Shown here in pieces: positions 13,368-21,348 of a DNA stretch of 27,473 nucleotides. This DNA is from JAIEPT01 sp038217425. Lineage in GTDB: Bacteria > Planctomycetota > Planctomycetia > Gemmatales > Gemmataceae. The notes below the pieces were generated by a model that made no database searches, was not told the origin of the DNA, and was given only the letters and a program-made list of their open reading frames with translations. Within the stretch, counting starts at the first letter, position 1. Each line of letters begins with the position of its first letter. A program made the translations under genes and the position numbers. The stretch is taken from positions 1 through 27,473 of the forward strand of contig JBBQPM010000088.1 of the NCBI GenBank assembly GCA_038217425.1. Direction: 5' to 3'.

Positions 13368-15560
13368 ATGCGACTTGCCCTGCTCGTTCTCCTCGGCCTC
13401 GCCTCTTCCCTGCCGGCCCAAACGCCGAGTTTTCTGAGCGAAGTCCAACCCATCCTCACGCGTCTGGGCTGCAATTCCGGCGCCTGCCACGGCAAAGGAG
13501 CCGGGCAGAACGGCTTCCGCCTCTCGCTGCGCGGCTTCGCCCCCGAATGGGACCACGCCTGGATCACCCGCGAACACAACAGCCGACGCATCCATCCGAC
13601 GGCGCCGGAAGCGAGTCTGCTGCTGCTCAAACCGCTCGGCAAAGCAACCCATCAGGGGGGCAAGCTGATGAGCGAAACGAGCCGCGAGTATCGCACGCTA
13701 CTCGCCTGGATCGCGGGGGGCATGCCGGGGCCGAGCAAGGACGAACCGGAGTTGCGCAAGCTTGAGATCGTGCCGGGGCATCTTCTCCTGAAGGCCGGGC
13801 GTTCGCAGACGCTCGCGGTCGAGGCCGAGTTTGCCGACGGTTCCCGCAAGGACGTCACCTGGCTCACGCAGTTTTTCTCCAACGATGCGAACGTCGCGGA
13901 GGTTTCGCCGGCAGGCGTCGTGAAGGTCGTGCGCGAAGGCGAGACGGCGATTCGCGGGCATTTCCTCGGGCAGGTCGCGGTGGCGCTGGTGACCGTGCCG
14001 CATACGACGAAAATCCCGGCCGAGAGTTTCGCGAAGGGGAACAACTTCATCGATCAGCATGTCTTCAAGAAGTTGGCCGAACTGCGAATCGAGCCGGCGC
14101 CGCTGAGCGGCGATGCGATGTTTCTACGCCGCGTTTACTTCGACACGATCGGTCTACCGCCGACGCCCGAAGAAGTGCGTGCCTTTTTGAAGGACGCCGA
14201 CCCGAACAAGCGGGCCAAGGTCATCGATCAACTGCTCGAACGGCCGGAATTCGTCGAGTTCTGGACGTTCCAGCTCGGCGAGTTGTTGCAGAATCGCAAA
14301 GAAAGCGACCACGACGTTCGCGGCCCCAAGGGCGTACGTTCCTTCCACGACTGGCTGCGCGGCCAAGTCGCGCGCAATCGACCCTGGGACGAGCTCACCC
14401 GCGAACTCCTCACGACGACGGGCAGCACCAACGACCATCCCGCCGTCGGCTACTACATCGTCACCGTCGGCGAAAACCGGGAGTCGCACAAATCGACCGT
14501 CGTCGCCAACGTCGCCCAGACGTTCCTCGGCACGCGCATCGGCTGCGCCCAGTGCCACAACCATCCGTCGGAGAAATACACGCAGGACGACTACTACCAC
14601 TTCGCCGGGTTTCTCTCGCGCATCAAACTGCAGCGCCAGGATCCGAAGAAGGGGCCGACGACGCTGACGGTATCGCTGCCTGACGTGAAGCAAAATACGC
14701 GGCCCGTCGGGGTAACGCAGCCGCGCACGAACAAGTTCTTGCCGGCGCGGGCGCTTGATCGGCTCGACGTCGCCATCGATCCGAAGGACGACCCGCGCGT
14801 GGCGCTCGCCGACTGGATCGCGAATCCGAAGAACGAGTACTTTGCGGGAGCCATGGTCAATCGGCTCTGGAAACATTTCATGGGCGTCGGATTGGTCGAA
14901 CCGATCGACGATTTGCGGGCCAGCAATCCGCCGTCGAATCCGCAGCTCTGGAAGGCACTCGTCGAGAACTTCGTCCAGGGAAAGTTCGACCGCAAGGCCA
15001 TGATGCGGCACATCCTCAATTCACGGACCTACCAGCTCAGCTCCGCGACGTCGCCCGGCAACGAGCGCGATCAGCGTTTTTACTCGCACTACATCGCGCG
15101 CAGGCTCCCGGCCGAGGTGCTGCTCGACGCGGTTTCGCAGGCGACGGGCGTGCCCGAAGCGTTTGAGGGATACCCGCTGGGGCTGCGGGCCGTGCAGCTT
15201 CCGGACCCGGCGGTAAAATCGCGTTTCCTCGAAGTCTTTGGCCGCAATGAGCGAATCACCGCCTGCGCCTGCGAGCGGTCGAGCGAGGTGACGTTGCCGC
15301 AGATGCTGAGCCTGATGGGGGGCTCGTCGTTCCAGCACCGCTTCACCGCCAGTTCGGGCCGATTCCAGAAGTTACTCAAGTCAGGCCAGGAGCCGATCGC
15401 GCTGGCCGAGGAACTTTACCTCGCGGTGCTGGGCCGAATGCCGACTGCGAGCGAACGGGGGGTGCTCGTGCAGATCGTCCGCGACGCATCGGTCGCAGAG
15501 GCGCTGCAAGACGTCTTCACCGTACTGCTCAATGCCGACGAATTTTCGTTCAACCATTAA
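13368..15560 (+). CDS. Secreted DUF1549/DUF1553 protein with CNSGACHGK motif and Ig-like (BIG2-type) region
   Basis: The 730-residue protein starts at ATG 13368 with GGAG at 13359-13362, opening a signal peptide (MRLALLVLLGLASSLPAQ). The frame also has an ATG at 13329, whose extra 13 residues weaken the leader. Residues about 20-110 hold VQPILTRLGCNSGACHGKG, a cytochrome-like segment with C-x4-CH spacing, not the CxxCH of c-type cytochromes. A bacterial Ig-like region follows (LKAGRSQTLAVEAEFADGS to about 225). DUF1549 (about 235-430) includes FLRRVYFDTIGLPPTPEE and CAQCHNHPSEKYTQDDYY, which does have CxxCH. DUF1553 (about 480-730) includes FAGAMVNRLWKHFMGVGLVE and ILNSRTYQLSS. Function is unknown; exported location is likely. 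No DUF1501 partner lies beside it; a RidA gene follows 18 nt later. Confidence 0.93.
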   Translation: MRLALLVLLGLASSLPAQTPSFLSEVQPILTRLGCNSGACHGKGAGQNGFRLSLRGFAPEWDHAWITREHNSRRIHPTAPEASLLLLKPLGKATHQGGKLMSETSREYRTLLAWIAGGMPGPSKDEPELRKLEIVPGHLLLKAGRSQTLAVEAEFADGSRKDVTWLTQFFSNDANVAEVSPAGVVKVVREGETAIRGHFLGQVAVALVTVPHTTKIPAESFAKGNNFIDQHVFKKLAELRIEPAPLSGDAMFLRRVYFDTIGLPPTPEEVRAFLKDADPNKRAKVIDQLLERPEFVEFWTFQLGELLQNRKESDHDVRGPKGVRSFHDWLRGQVARNRPWDELTRELLTTTGSTNDHPAVGYYIVTVGENRESHKSTVVANVAQTFLGTRIGCAQCHNHPSEKYTQDDYYHFAGFLSRIKLQRQDPKKGPTTLTVSLPDVKQNTRPVGVTQPRTNKFLPARALDRLDVAIDPKDDPRVALADWIANPKNEYFAGAMVNRLWKHFMGVGLVEPIDDLRASNPPSNPQLWKALVENFVQGKFDRKAMMRHILNSRTYQLSSATSPGNERDQRFYSHYIARRLPAEVLLDAVSQATGVPEAFEGYPLGLRAVQLPDPAVKSRFLEVFGRNERITACACERSSEVTLPQMLSLMGGSSFQHRFTASSGRFQKLLKSGQEPIALAEELYLAVLGRMPTASERGVLVQIVRDASVAEALQDVFTVLLNADEFSFNH

Positions 15561-15578
15561 ACTCTCGGAGACTCTCTC

Positions 15579-16016
15579 GTGAGCGCCACGCAAATCGCCA
15601 AGGATCTCGGTCTGACCTTTCCCAAAAAAGAGAAGGGGTACCTCAACCTCTGCATCCGCACGGGTAACCTGCTTATGACGTCGGGGCACGTCAGCGACAT
15701 GAAGGGCAAGCTCGGCGCCGGGCTGAGCGTCGAGCAGGGCTACCAGGCCGCCCGCGAATGCGCCGTCAAGATTCTGCAATCGGTCCACGACATGCACGGC
15801 ACGCTCGACGGCCTGCGCGTCCTGAAATTGCTCGGCTGCGTCAATTCGACGCTCGAATTCAGCGACCAGCACCTGGTGGTGAACGGCGCCTCGGACCTGT
15901 ACCATCAGATCTTCGGCAAGGAGACGCTCGGGTTCCACGCGCGGAGCGCGCTCGGTTTCGCGCAGTTGCCCACGGGCGCCGCGGTGGAGGTCGAGGCGAT
16001 CTTCGAGGTGGTGTGA
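15579..16016 (+). CDS. RidA/YjgF/UK114 family protein
   Basis: The 145-residue protein starts at GTG 15579 with GGAG at 15567-15570. RidA proteins are small cytoplasmic trimers; the archetype hydrolyses reactive enamine/imine intermediates formed by PLP enzymes. The family is indicated by YLNLCIRTGNLLMTSGHVSD, the EQGYQAARECAVKILQSVHD helix and the C-terminal HARSALGFAQLPTGAAVEVEA, which keeps the arginine (R in HARS) that binds the substrate carboxylate in active RidA proteins. It is longer at the N-terminus than E. coli RidA (about 128 aa) and resembles the YP_-type subfamily, so imine deaminase activity is plausible but unproven. It is 18 nt downstream of the DUF1549/DUF1553 gene and ends 4 nt from the stop of the gene on the other strand. 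Confidence 0.9.
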   Translation: MSATQIAKDLGLTFPKKEKGYLNLCIRTGNLLMTSGHVSDMKGKLGAGLSVEQGYQAARECAVKILQSVHDMHGTLDGLRVLKLLGCVNSTLEFSDQHLVVNGASDLYHQIFGKETLGFHARSALGFAQLPTGAAVEVEAIFEVV

Positions 16017-16020
16017 GGTT

Positions 16021-18279
16021 CTACTTCTCTTCCCCTACAATGATGTTGAACCCCAGCGTCGCGTTCGGCGGCACCTGCACGGTGGTTATCGTGTAGGTCC
16101 ACTCGCCGACCGGGGCGTTTTCAATCTCGATCGTGAACGACGAGTTGTGCTCCGCCTTGGCGACCTTGCCGCCGGGGCCCTTCACTTCCAGCCGCAGCTT
16201 GCCTTCGCCGGGGTTGAAGGCCAGGCCGAAACGCAGCTTGCCCTGCTTCTTGCTCGTGTAGGTTTCAGTCGCGGAGGAGTTCTCCTTGGTGGTCGCCAAT
16301 TTGCTGTGGGTGGGGACGACGCCGGAGAGTTTCATCTGGGCGGAGAGTTTGAGTTCCGACTGCGCGGTGACGGTGCGAAAGATGAGGAACTCGAGGAGTT
16401 TCTTGATGTCGGCGCCGGGCTGTTCGGCGTTGTGGAAGGACGTGAAGATCACGGAGCCGCTGTGCGGGGTCGGCTGAAACTTGACCATGAGCGGCGATTC
16501 CTTTTCGCCGCCGCTTACGGGGAAATACTTGCCGCGCAGGTAGACGGTACATTTGTCGCGAAGAAAGGTTGCGGGCTCCCACCCCGGAGAGGTGAAGAGC
16601 AGCCCCAGAGAATCTTTGCCGAGAAACTGCTTGAGCCCGGGATCGACGATGCGGGCGTTGACGGTCTGATTGGCCCGGCCGGGAGCGACGCCGTTGTCGA
16701 GGGCGTTTTCGTCGACGAAGCCGCGAAACGCCATCTGCACCAGTCGGCATCGCAAATCCGAGGCGTAAATTGTGCCGCCGTTCTCGACGAACTTCCGCAG
16801 AGCCTCGGCGGTTTCCTTATTCTCCGCGGCGGTGGCGCAGGTGACGAAGATGACGTCGAACTTTTTGAGGCGCTCATAGGGTAGCAATTCTTTGGGGATG
16901 ATCGTCAGGTCCTCGAAGCCCTTGCCCATCGACCGGAGCATGACCCCCATGTCGTCATACACTTGCTCGGTGATGGCCAGGCGTAAAGGCTTGATTTCGG
17001 CAGCGGGATTGGCTTCGCCGATGACGACGCTAAAGTCGAGCTTGGTCGGCTGGGCCAATTCGCGATCCTTGGGGAGTTCGCGGCCCAGCTTCGCGAGCGT
17101 CGGCGCTGCCGACTTGACCGCCGGCGCCTCCTCGCCCACGAACACCTGGAAGTTGAGGTTCGTCCCCGCGTCGACCTCGGCCGCCGACACCGAATACGTC
17201 CACTCCCCGACTTCCGCATTGGGGACTTCGACGGTGAACGTCGAATTGTGCGTCACGCTCAACTCCTTGCCCTCCGCCCCCGGCGCCTTGACGTTTAACT
17301 GCAGCTTGCCGCGGCCCGGTTCGAACGCCAGTGAAAAGCGAAGTCGGCCCTTGTTCTTACTGACGTACTTGGACGTGACGGCGGCCGACTCCTTCGACGC
17401 GGAGATCAAGTTGCCCGCGGTCTGCTTCAGTCCCTCGTTCTCCAACCGCTTGGACATCTTGATCTCCGCCTGGGCGTTGATCGTCTTGAACACCAGATAA
17501 TCGAGCACCCGCTTCACCTCCGGCGAGTTGTTCGCCTCGTTGTGAAACGACGTGAAAATCACCGAGCCCGTCGTCTCCGGCGGCTGGAACTTGAAGAGGA
17601 GCGAGGCGAGCATCTCGTCTCCCTTCTGGTTGAAATACTTCCCCTCCAGGATCGACGTGCCGAGCGGCTTCTTGAACGCAGCCGGCTCCCAACCGGGGAC
17701 GGGGAAGTCGATGAACAGGTGATTCTTGCCGAGATAATTGAGCAAGCCGGGATCGGTGACGTGGGCCTTCACCTTGATTTCGCCTTTGCCGGGGAGGAGC
17801 CCGCCGGCGATGCCTGCCTGGTCGACGTACTCGGGAAACGCCGCCCGCACGAGATTGGCGCGGAGGTCGGAAGCGTAGAGGGTGCCGCCGTCGATCACGA
17901 AGTACCGCAGCGCCTGGGCGGCGCGCGGATTGACTTCGACTTCCTTGCAGGTGAGGAAGATCACATCGAATCGGCTGCGGAGGTCATACGCTTCCAGATC
18001 GGCTTCTTCGAGGACGTCGAAGGGGACGCCGAGCAGTTTGCCCAGGTCGTCGTACTGCTTGGGGGTAACGCCCAGGCGTAGTCCTTTCTTGGCATTCTCC
18101 GCGGACATGACGGCCGGGTCGCCGTAGATGACTTTGTGCGGGAGCATCTTGTTGGGATCGATTTCGACGCGCTTGCCGGTGGCTGCGGTGCGCGGGTCGA
18201 TGAGCCAAACGCCGAGCAAGACGAGAACGAGGGCGGCGGTGGCGCCGGCTTCGGCGGCGAATTTTTTGAGCGGATCCAT
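16021..18279 (-). CDS. Membrane-anchored protein with two tandem GATase/ThuA-like plus beta-domain modules
   Basis: The 752-residue protein starts at ATG 18279, with GAGGAT 8 nt upstream; an in-frame ATG at 18306 has a worse site. Residues about 12-27 form one membrane segment followed by the DPRT motif, so the rest is probably outside the cytoplasm. Module 1 (about 66-393) and module 2 (about 440-752) are homologous. Each has a QVYDD/KQYDD start, DVIFLTC or DVIFVTC, GGTLYASDLR (131) or GGTIYASDLR (501), VDPGL-type and PGWEPA segments, and GSVIFTSFHN (238 and 608). Each ends in a beta domain with GKLRF-LAF-PG-GKL, HNS-FT-E and VGEWTYS/T (367 and 724). The first part resembles a ThuA/GATase1 fold. 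The cysteine in FLTC and histidine in SFHN are conserved in all three modules of the locus. Function is unknown to me. Confidence 0.85.
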   Translation of the reverse strand: MDPLKKFAAEAGATAALVLVLLGVWLIDPRTAATGKRVEIDPNKMLPHKVIYGDPAVMSAENAKKGLRLGVTPKQYDDLGKLLGVPFDVLEEADLEAYDLRSRFDVIFLTCKEVEVNPRAAQALRYFVIDGGTLYASDLRANLVRAAFPEYVDQAGIAGGLLPGKGEIKVKAHVTDPGLLNYLGKNHLFIDFPVPGWEPAAFKKPLGTSILEGKYFNQKGDEMLASLLFKFQPPETTGSVIFTSFHNEANNSPEVKRVLDYLVFKTINAQAEIKMSKRLENEGLKQTAGNLISASKESAAVTSKYVSKNKGRLRFSLAFEPGRGKLQLNVKAPGAEGKELSVTHNSTFTVEVPNAEVGEWTYSVSAAEVDAGTNLNFQVFVGEEAPAVKSAAPTLAKLGRELPKDRELAQPTKLDFSVVIGEANPAAEIKPLRLAITEQVYDDMGVMLRSMGKGFEDLTIIPKELLPYERLKKFDVIFVTCATAAENKETAEALRKFVENGGTIYASDLRCRLVQMAFRGFVDENALDNGVAPGRANQTVNARIVDPGLKQFLGKDSLGLLFTSPGWEPATFLRDKCTVYLRGKYFPVSGGEKESPLMVKFQPTPHSGSVIFTSFHNAEQPGADIKKLLEFLIFRTVTAQSELKLSAQMKLSGVVPTHSKLATTKENSSATETYTSKKQGKLRFGLAFNPGEGKLRLEVKGPGGKVAKAEHNSSFTIEIENAPVGEWTYTITTVQVPPNATLGFNIIVGEEK

Positions 18280-18321
18280 GGGCGAATCCTCGGGAGAGAT
18301 GGGCATCCTCTTTCCGGGCCA

Positions 18322-18363
18322 GAAGCGTGAGCGACGACCTGGCCGAATCGTCGCTCACGCTTC
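18322..18363. repeat. Inverted repeat, GAAGCGTGAGCGACGA type
   Basis: Perfect 16-bp arms (18322-18337 and 18348-18363) enclose a 10-nt loop. It begins 12 nt after the stop of the one-module protein gene and lies upstream of the two-module gene. No T-tract follows on the transcribed strand. Confidence 0.88.
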
Positions 18364-18375
18364 CGGCTCGGACGA

Positions 18376-19590
18376 TTACTTCTTTTCCTTACCGGTAATG
18401 ATCTGGAACGCGGGGGCCTCGCCTTCCACGCGCGTGATGGTCAGCGTCCACTCGCCCGGCGGGGCGTCGGGGACGACGATGCGGAACGTCGAATTGTGCT
18501 TGGCGTGTACGGTCTCGCCTTTGGGATTCTTGACCGCCAGTTTGAGCGTGCCGCTGCCGGAGGGGAAGTTCAGGCCGAATACGAGTTTTCCGGTAGAATC
18601 GTTCGTGATTGTCTTGACGACGGGTTTGGAGTCGGACGAAGTGGAGATGAGATTCCCAGTGCTGGCGCTGATGCCGGCCTTTTCCATTTCCTCCTTGAAT
18701 TCCGATTCCGCCTTGGCCGTCATCGATTTGAAAACGAGGTACTTGAGGACCTTCTGAATGTCGCCGGAGGTCTGCTCGCTGTTATGGAACGAAGTGAAGA
18801 TCACCAGCCCGCCGCGATTGTAGGGCTTGAACTGGAAGAGAAATGAGCCTGGCCGGGCGTAGTTTTCCTTGTCGACGCGATCCTTATGCCGTTCGGGGAT
18901 GTATTCGCCCTCCACGAACGACGTCCCGTCCTTCTTGAGAAACGAGGCGGTTTCCCATCCTTCGTACTTGAACTTGAGGTCGATCTTGTCCTTGCCCAAG
19001 TATTGCTTGAGCCCGTCGTCGACGATGTCGGAGCGGATGAATCCGTTAGAAGCGATATGGAGTCCGGCCCCGACCGTCGCCTTGTCGACGAACTCGGGAA
19101 ACGCTTTGCGAATGATCTCGCAGCGCAGATCGGAGGAGTAGATGACGCCTCCGCGCATGACGAATGCTTGCAACGCTTTGGCGATCTCGGGGAACGCCGC
19201 CTTGCTGCTCGATGCCCGGCATGTGAGGAATAAGACGTCATACCGACTGAGCCGTTCGGCCGAGGCGAGGTCCGATTCGGTGACTTCTTCGGCATGATCG
19301 AAGCCCGCCCCCATCTTGCGAAGGAGGGTGGCCATGTCGTCGTAGCTTTGTCCGTACGTGTCGCTGGAATAAATCGTGATCGCGAGCTTGAGGAGTTTCG
19401 CCCCTTGCGGCTTGCTGCTCCCCTGCTGCTGCTCGCTCCCATAGATGATCTGGTGCTTGAAGGCGTTGCTCGTTTCTTCCTCCGCAGCCGAACCGGACTT
19501 GATCCCCGTGCGCGGGTCGAGCGCCCAGACGACGAAGAGGACGACGACCAACACGCCGGTGGCAACGGCTTCGACGATGAACTTACCCAT
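18376..19590 (-). CDS. Membrane-anchored one-module paralogue of the tandem GATase/ThuA-like protein
   Basis: The 404-residue protein starts at ATG 19590 with GAGG 8 nt upstream; a GTG at 19605 in the same frame overlaps that site. Residues about 6-25 are a membrane segment ending WALDPRTG, matching the LIDPRT of its neighbour. The soluble part has one module. It shows YDDMATLLRKMGAGFDHAEE, DVLFLTCRASSS, GGVIYSSDLRCEIIRKAFPEFVD, a YEGWETASFLKK segment, GGLVIFTSFHNSEQTSGDI, and then the beta domain with GKLVFGLNFPSGSGTLKL, HNSTFRIVVPDAPPGEWTLT and a short lysine tail. The two genes are adjacent and codirectional and clearly share ancestry. I infer export to the periplasmic side. No enzymatic function can be named. 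A linker rich in Ser, Glu and Gln (about 30-65) follows the anchor. Confidence 0.85.
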   Translation of the reverse strand: MGKFIVEAVATGVLVVVLFVVWALDPRTGIKSGSAAEEETSNAFKHQIIYGSEQQQGSSKPQGAKLLKLAITIYSSDTYGQSYDDMATLLRKMGAGFDHAEEVTESDLASAERLSRYDVLFLTCRASSSKAAFPEIAKALQAFVMRGGVIYSSDLRCEIIRKAFPEFVDKATVGAGLHIASNGFIRSDIVDDGLKQYLGKDKIDLKFKYEGWETASFLKKDGTSFVEGEYIPERHKDRVDKENYARPGSFLFQFKPYNRGGLVIFTSFHNSEQTSGDIQKVLKYLVFKSMTAKAESEFKEEMEKAGISASTGNLISTSSDSKPVVKTITNDSTGKLVFGLNFPSGSGTLKLAVKNPKGETVHAKHNSTFRIVVPDAPPGEWTLTITRVEGEAPAFQIITGKEKK

Positions 19591-19645
19591 GACTAACCTC
19601 GTCACACTTTGCAGATATTACCTATGTCGATGGCGTACCGTTTAG

Positions 19646-19828
19646 CACTACAGCGCTATCTTCTCCCTCTCCCTCCGGGAGAGGGGCGGGGGTGAGGGGA
19701 AATAGCCGTGCTATTGAGGTGAGCCATTTTCCCCGCACCCCCAACCCCTCTCCCGGAGGGAGAGGGGAGTAAATGCTTCCTGTATTTGAAGTTACTGCAA
19801 CGCCTTGCTAGTTTCTAGCGCTGTAGTG
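19646..19828. repeat. Outer inverted repeat around the CCCTCTCCC palindrome
   Basis: Perfect 13-bp arms CACTACAGCGCTA (19646-19658) and its complement (19816-19828) frame the large palindrome at 19663-19768. Together with 19829-19918 it fills nearly all of the 331-bp gap between the FHA gene and the one-module gene. I see no open frame with coding character there. Confidence 0.75.
19663..19768. repeat. Large palindrome of the CTCCCTCTCCC/GGGAGAGGG type
   Basis: The two arms (19663-19702 and 19728-19768, about 40 bp each) are complementary with only a few differences and one small indel, around a 25-nt centre. Each arm contains a shorter palindrome (CCTCCGGGAG). The motif with GGGTGAGGG is, from memory, one of the most widely dispersed palindromes in bacterial genomes of many phyla. 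Confidence 0.9.
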
Positions 19829-19918
19829 TTAGCCGCCGACTCCTGTGGCGCCGATCGATCTGACAAACTTGCAATCGCCCGACGGCTCAAGTCCGCGCCG
19901 ACAGGAGTCGGCGGCTAA
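19829..19918. repeat. Inverted repeat, TTAGCCGCCGACTCCTGT type
   Basis: Perfect 18-bp arms (19829-19846 and 19901-19918), extended by a few more paired bases with a bulge, flank a spacer of about 54 nt. It begins 3 nt after the FHA gene stop and directly abuts the 19646-19828 element. Confidence 0.88.
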
Positions 19919-19921
19919 ACG

Positions 19922-21217
19922 TCAAGGGCACTTGCACTTGAGTTTGCCGGTAGCGGCGTCCTTCAAGAAGAACTGGCCGCAGCGGGGGCATTTGTTGGTT
20001 CCCATGACGGGCGGGGGCGCCATCGGCCGAGTCGGCTGAGGGGCCGGTCGACTCACCGGCGCGGGTTGCGGCGGGCGCTGCGTCGGCGCGGGCTGCGGCG
20101 GGCGCTGCATCGGCACGGGTTGCGGTTGCGGCGGGCGCTGCATCGGCACGGGTTGCGGCGGGCGCTGCATGGGCGCCTGGAATGCGCCGGGTTGCGGCGG
20201 ATTTGGCGCCGGCTGCTGCGGCGCACGGACCGGCTGCGGTGGGTATGACGCGGGTTGCGGTTGGTAGGGCGGCGGCGCGTAGGGCATCGGCTGCGGCGCC
20301 GGGCCCGGATTGAACGCGCCCGGTTGAACCGCCGGCGGCGGCAACGTCGGCGCCGCCACCGTCGTCGACTCGCTGAAGCGAATCGCGTTCACGCCGATCT
20401 GAAACACGTCGCCGCTTCGGAGCCGTTGCGGCTGGCGCAGCGGTTGGCCGTTCAGCAGCGTCCCTGAGCGCGACTGATTGTCCATGAGCACGAACGAGCC
20501 GTCGGGCTGTTTGACGACCTGCGCGTGCCGGGGCTCCACGCCCTTGGCGCCGAAGGCGAGGAACGGCAGCAGGCACTGCTCGGCCGTGCCGATGAGGACG
20601 AGGTCGTTGTTGAGAATGAGTTGCCGACCGGGACGATAGCCCGCCTCGACGGAGAGCCAGGCCTTTTTCATGACGACCTGCACGAGGGCGATGGAAAGGC
20701 CGATGCAGATGCCGAGGATGGTGAAGGCGATGGCCCGGCTGGTCATGCCGGAATCGGAACTGACGAGACGTTGGATGGGGTCGAAGAGGAGTCCGCCGAT
20801 GAAACCGCCGATGGCGCCTCCCAGGAGACCGTTGCGAACCTTCGTAAGCGAGTGATCGTAGATGCCTTCGCCGACGCCGATGGCCATGCCCATGAACATC
20901 CAGCCGAGGGCGCGGAAGCCGATGAGGCGGAAGAGGAGTTCGCCGAACATGGCGCCGACGAGTCCGCCGACGAAGCCGAAGCCGAGCCCCGGGAGTCCGC
21001 GTTTGACCATTTCGCTGACCCGGCCGTTGGCGAGCCCGCTGACGGCGCCGAGCCCGCCGCCGATCGCGGAGCCCACCAGAGCGGCCACCAGCCCGACGAG
21101 GAAGATGTTGCTCGAGCCGATCAGTTTGACGATCAGAAGCTCGGCCACCAGCCAGCCGAAGAACGCCGCCCAGCCGCCCCAGAGACCCCCGTGATAAATC
21201 AGCCGGCCGAACGACAT
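19922..21217 (-). CDS. FHA-domain protein with glycine-rich membrane region, proline-rich linker and C-terminal zinc ribbon
   Basis: The 431-residue protein starts at ATG 21217 with a GAGGGG site just upstream. Residues about 6-186 are a hydrophobic, glycine-rich region with several membrane segments and GG-repeats (VGSAIGGGLGAVSG, GGLVGAMFGELLF, LLGGAIGGFIGGLLFD). Residues about 195-285 are a forkhead-associated domain: GVEPRHAQVV, then DNQSRSGTLLNGQPL and LRSGDVFQIGVNAIRF, matching the family's H-x-x-V and SGT-x-NG signatures that read phosphothreonine. A linker of about 120 residues is nearly all Pro, Gln, Ala and Met. The end holds CPRCG (410-414) and CKC (428-430), a possible zinc ribbon. 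The cytoplasmic FHA domain suggests a membrane sensor or scaffold for Ser/Thr kinase signalling, which is inference. Confidence 0.87.
   Translation of the reverse strand: MSFGRLIYHGGLWGGWAAFFGWLVAELLIVKLIGSSNIFLVGLVAALVGSAIGGGLGAVSGLANGRVSEMVKRGLPGLGFGFVGGLVGAMFGELLFRLIGFRALGWMFMGMAIGVGEGIYDHSLTKVRNGLLGGAIGGFIGGLLFDPIQRLVSSDSGMTSRAIAFTILGICIGLSIALVQVVMKKAWLSVEAGYRPGRQLILNNDLVLIGTAEQCLLPFLAFGAKGVEPRHAQVVKQPDGSFVLMDNQSRSGTLLNGQPLRQPQRLRSGDVFQIGVNAIRFSESTTVAAPTLPPPAVQPGAFNPGPAPQPMPYAPPPYQPQPASYPPQPVRAPQQPAPNPPQPGAFQAPMQRPPQPVPMQRPPQPQPVPMQRPPQPAPTQRPPQPAPVSRPAPQPTRPMAPPPVMGTNKCPRCGQFFLKDAATGKLKCKCP
20061..20174. repeat. Tandem 27-bp repeat coding for the proline-rich linker
   Basis: Four units lie head to tail: 20061-20087, 20088-20114, 20115-20147 (33 bp, with a 6-bp insertion) and 20148-20174. 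On the minus strand they encode PMQRPPQP/PAPTQRPPQ-type nonapeptides in the FHA protein. Units are multiples of 3, so copy-number change would keep the frame. Confidence 0.9.
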
Positions 21218-21258
21218 GAACCCCTCGCTTTCGCGGTGGAAGTTGAAACGCTGATACA

Positions 21259-21342
21259 AGCCCAGCGGGTGAGGTATTCCGAACCCCTGGGATACAAATC
21301 GGCGTCGATCCCAGGGGTTCGGAATACCTCACCCGCTGGGCT
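21259..21342. repeat. Perfect 35-bp inverted repeat
   Basis: Arms at 21259-21293 and 21308-21342 are perfectly complementary over 35 bp with a 14-nt loop. It begins 6 nt after the DUF1501 stop and ends 41 nt before the FHA start codon. Its ends (AGCCCAG and CCCTGGGAT) recall the elements at 5690 and 22805, but the middle differs. Confidence 0.95.
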
Positions 21343-21348
21343 TTCATT

